Assembly (NCBI GenBank): GCA_023428265.1
Contig: JAEYYW010000135.1
Location: 1 to 6,132, forward strand
Direction: 5' to 3'
Length of the DNA stretch: 6,132 nt
Source of the DNA: Bacillota bacterium
Lineage (GTDB): Bacteria > Bacillota > Clostridia > Christensenellales > UMGS416
In this document: one piece after another, positions 5,424-6,132 of the stretch
How the letters are laid out: every line of letters starts with the position of its first letter
Numbering within the stretch: position 1 is the stretch's first letter
Position numbers and translations under genes: made by a program
The notes under the pieces: model-generated
The model's input: only the letters and a program-made list of their open reading frames with translations
Databases searched by the model: none
What the model was told of the DNA's origin: nothing

Positions 5424-6132
5424 GTGAAACGCTATGTCGCAAAAAGGGTGTTGATTTCGTTGTTCACCCTGCTGGCCATCACGCTGGTGCTTTTTGCACT
5501 GCTGCAGTTGATGCCGGGTTCGCCATTCAACGACGAAAAGCTGAACAAAGACCAGCGGGCAGCCCTGAACGCAAAATACGGCTTGGACAAGCCGCTGATC
5601 GTGCAGTTTGGCCGTTATGTCTGGAACCTCGCGCAAGGCGATTTTGGCGTGAGCTACAACATCAGCAAAAACACGCCCATCAGCCAGCTGGTGCAGTCCC
5701 GCCTGCCCATCAGCATCAACGTGGGCGGCATGGCCGTGGGTCTGGGGGCCTTGATCGGGCTGCTGCTGGGCATTGTCGCCGCGCTCAACCACCGCACCAT
5801 CATCGACAGCCTCAGCACCGTGATCTCGGTGCTGGGCGTGGCCGTGCCCAGCTATGTGTTCGCGCTGGGCCTGTGCTACACGCTGGGGTTCAAGCTGGCG
5901 TGGCTGCCTATGCTCTACAACCTCAAAAACCCGTTTGAGTCCAGCATCATGCCCAGTGTGGCGCTTGGCATGTTCACGCTGGCATCGATCGCCCGGTTTA
6001 CCCGTAACGAAATGCTGGAGGTGCTGAGCAGCGATTATATGATGCTTGTGGAGAGCAAGGGCGTCAGCGGAGCGCCGCTGATCACGCGGCACGCGCTGCG
6101 CAACGCGCTGATTCCCATCATCACGGTGCTGG
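5424..6132 (+). CDS. oppB: Oligopeptide ABC transporter permease, OppB type (3' end outside window)
   Basis: A GTG start at 5424, with AGAGGGAG (5412-5419) just upstream, opens a frame that continues to the window edge (236 codons; the family is usually about 305-325). The protein begins MKRYVAKRVLISLFTLLAIT, with a first membrane span at about 9-29, then the OppB/DppB periplasmic-side region MPGSPFNDEKL (30-40), KYGLDKPLIVQF (51-62) and GDFGVSYN (72-79). Further spans lie at about 99-121, 132-155 and 176-192. The cytoplasmic EAA loop that docks on the ATPase is SSDYMMLVESKG (202-213) followed by RHALRNALIPIITVL (222-236), with ESKG for the usual RAKG. It forms half of the peptide channel with OppC, expected next. 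The nearby ATG at 5434 is out of frame and quickly meets a stop. Confidence 0.93.
   Translation, partial: MKRYVAKRVLISLFTLLAITLVLFALLQLMPGSPFNDEKLNKDQRAALNAKYGLDKPLIVQFGRYVWNLAQGDFGVSYNISKNTPISQLVQSRLPISINVGGMAVGLGALIGLLLGIVAALNHRTIIDSLSTVISVLGVAVPSYVFALGLCYTLGFKLAWLPMLYNLKNPFESSIMPSVALGMFTLASIARFTRNEMLEVLSSDYMMLVESKGVSGAPLITRHALRNALIPIITVL

Noticed and set aside
5345..5938. Plus-strand open frame of 197 codons overlapping the oppA-oppB gap and oppB
   Set aside because: It starts inside the terminator region, is Arg/Ala/Gln-rich without motifs, and is in a different frame from the clear OppB permease starting at GTG 5424.
5376..6092. Minus-strand open frame of 238 codons opposite oppB
   Set aside because: Its His/Gln-rich composition is typical of the antisense of a permease gene, and it has no ribosome site or domain.

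Overview
The window looks like chromosomal DNA of a moderately GC-rich Firmicute, most likely of the class Clostridia. The reasons are GGAGG-type ribosome binding sites, TTGACA/TATAAT-like promoters in short AT-richer gaps, TTG and GTG starts, two lipoproteins with Gram-positive-style signal peptides, and an Opp-type peptide transporter. This assignment is inference; there is no rRNA or other marker gene. I see no phage, insertion sequence, CRISPR or tRNA.

The left part (1-3307) is on the minus strand. From right to left it holds a short GT2 glycosyltransferase (2690-3307), a 741-residue aconitase-family hydratase of the YbhJ-like type (388-2613) with a near-consensus promoter of its own (2645-2673) and a probable terminator (317-340), and the first 71 codons of a lipoprotein (1-215) that leaves the window. 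The lipoprotein's mature sequence resembles the start of sulfite-oxidase-like molybdopterin oxidoreductases.

The gap 3308-3611 separates the leftward genes from a rightward operon. It carries a 16-bp perfect palindrome, a good sigma-A-type promoter, and, immediately behind the promoter, a hairpin plus T-run that looks like an intrinsic terminator in the operon leader.

The right part (3612-6132, plus strand) is the start of a peptide ABC transporter operon: the lipid-anchored family 5 binding protein (oppA), a strong hairpin plus T-run in the intercistronic gap, then the first permease (oppB, GTG start), which runs off the right edge. OppA would capture peptides outside the membrane and hand them to the OppB/OppC channel; oppC and the ATPases are expected beyond the window. 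The two terminator-like structures, one before oppA and one before oppB, suggest that expression is throttled twice, overall and then for permease relative to binding protein.

I found no clearly novel system. The best leads are the promoter-proximal attenuator-like leader with a motif repeated ahead of oppB, the orphan aconitase-family enzyme with an altered active-site pair, and the shortened glycosyltransferase.
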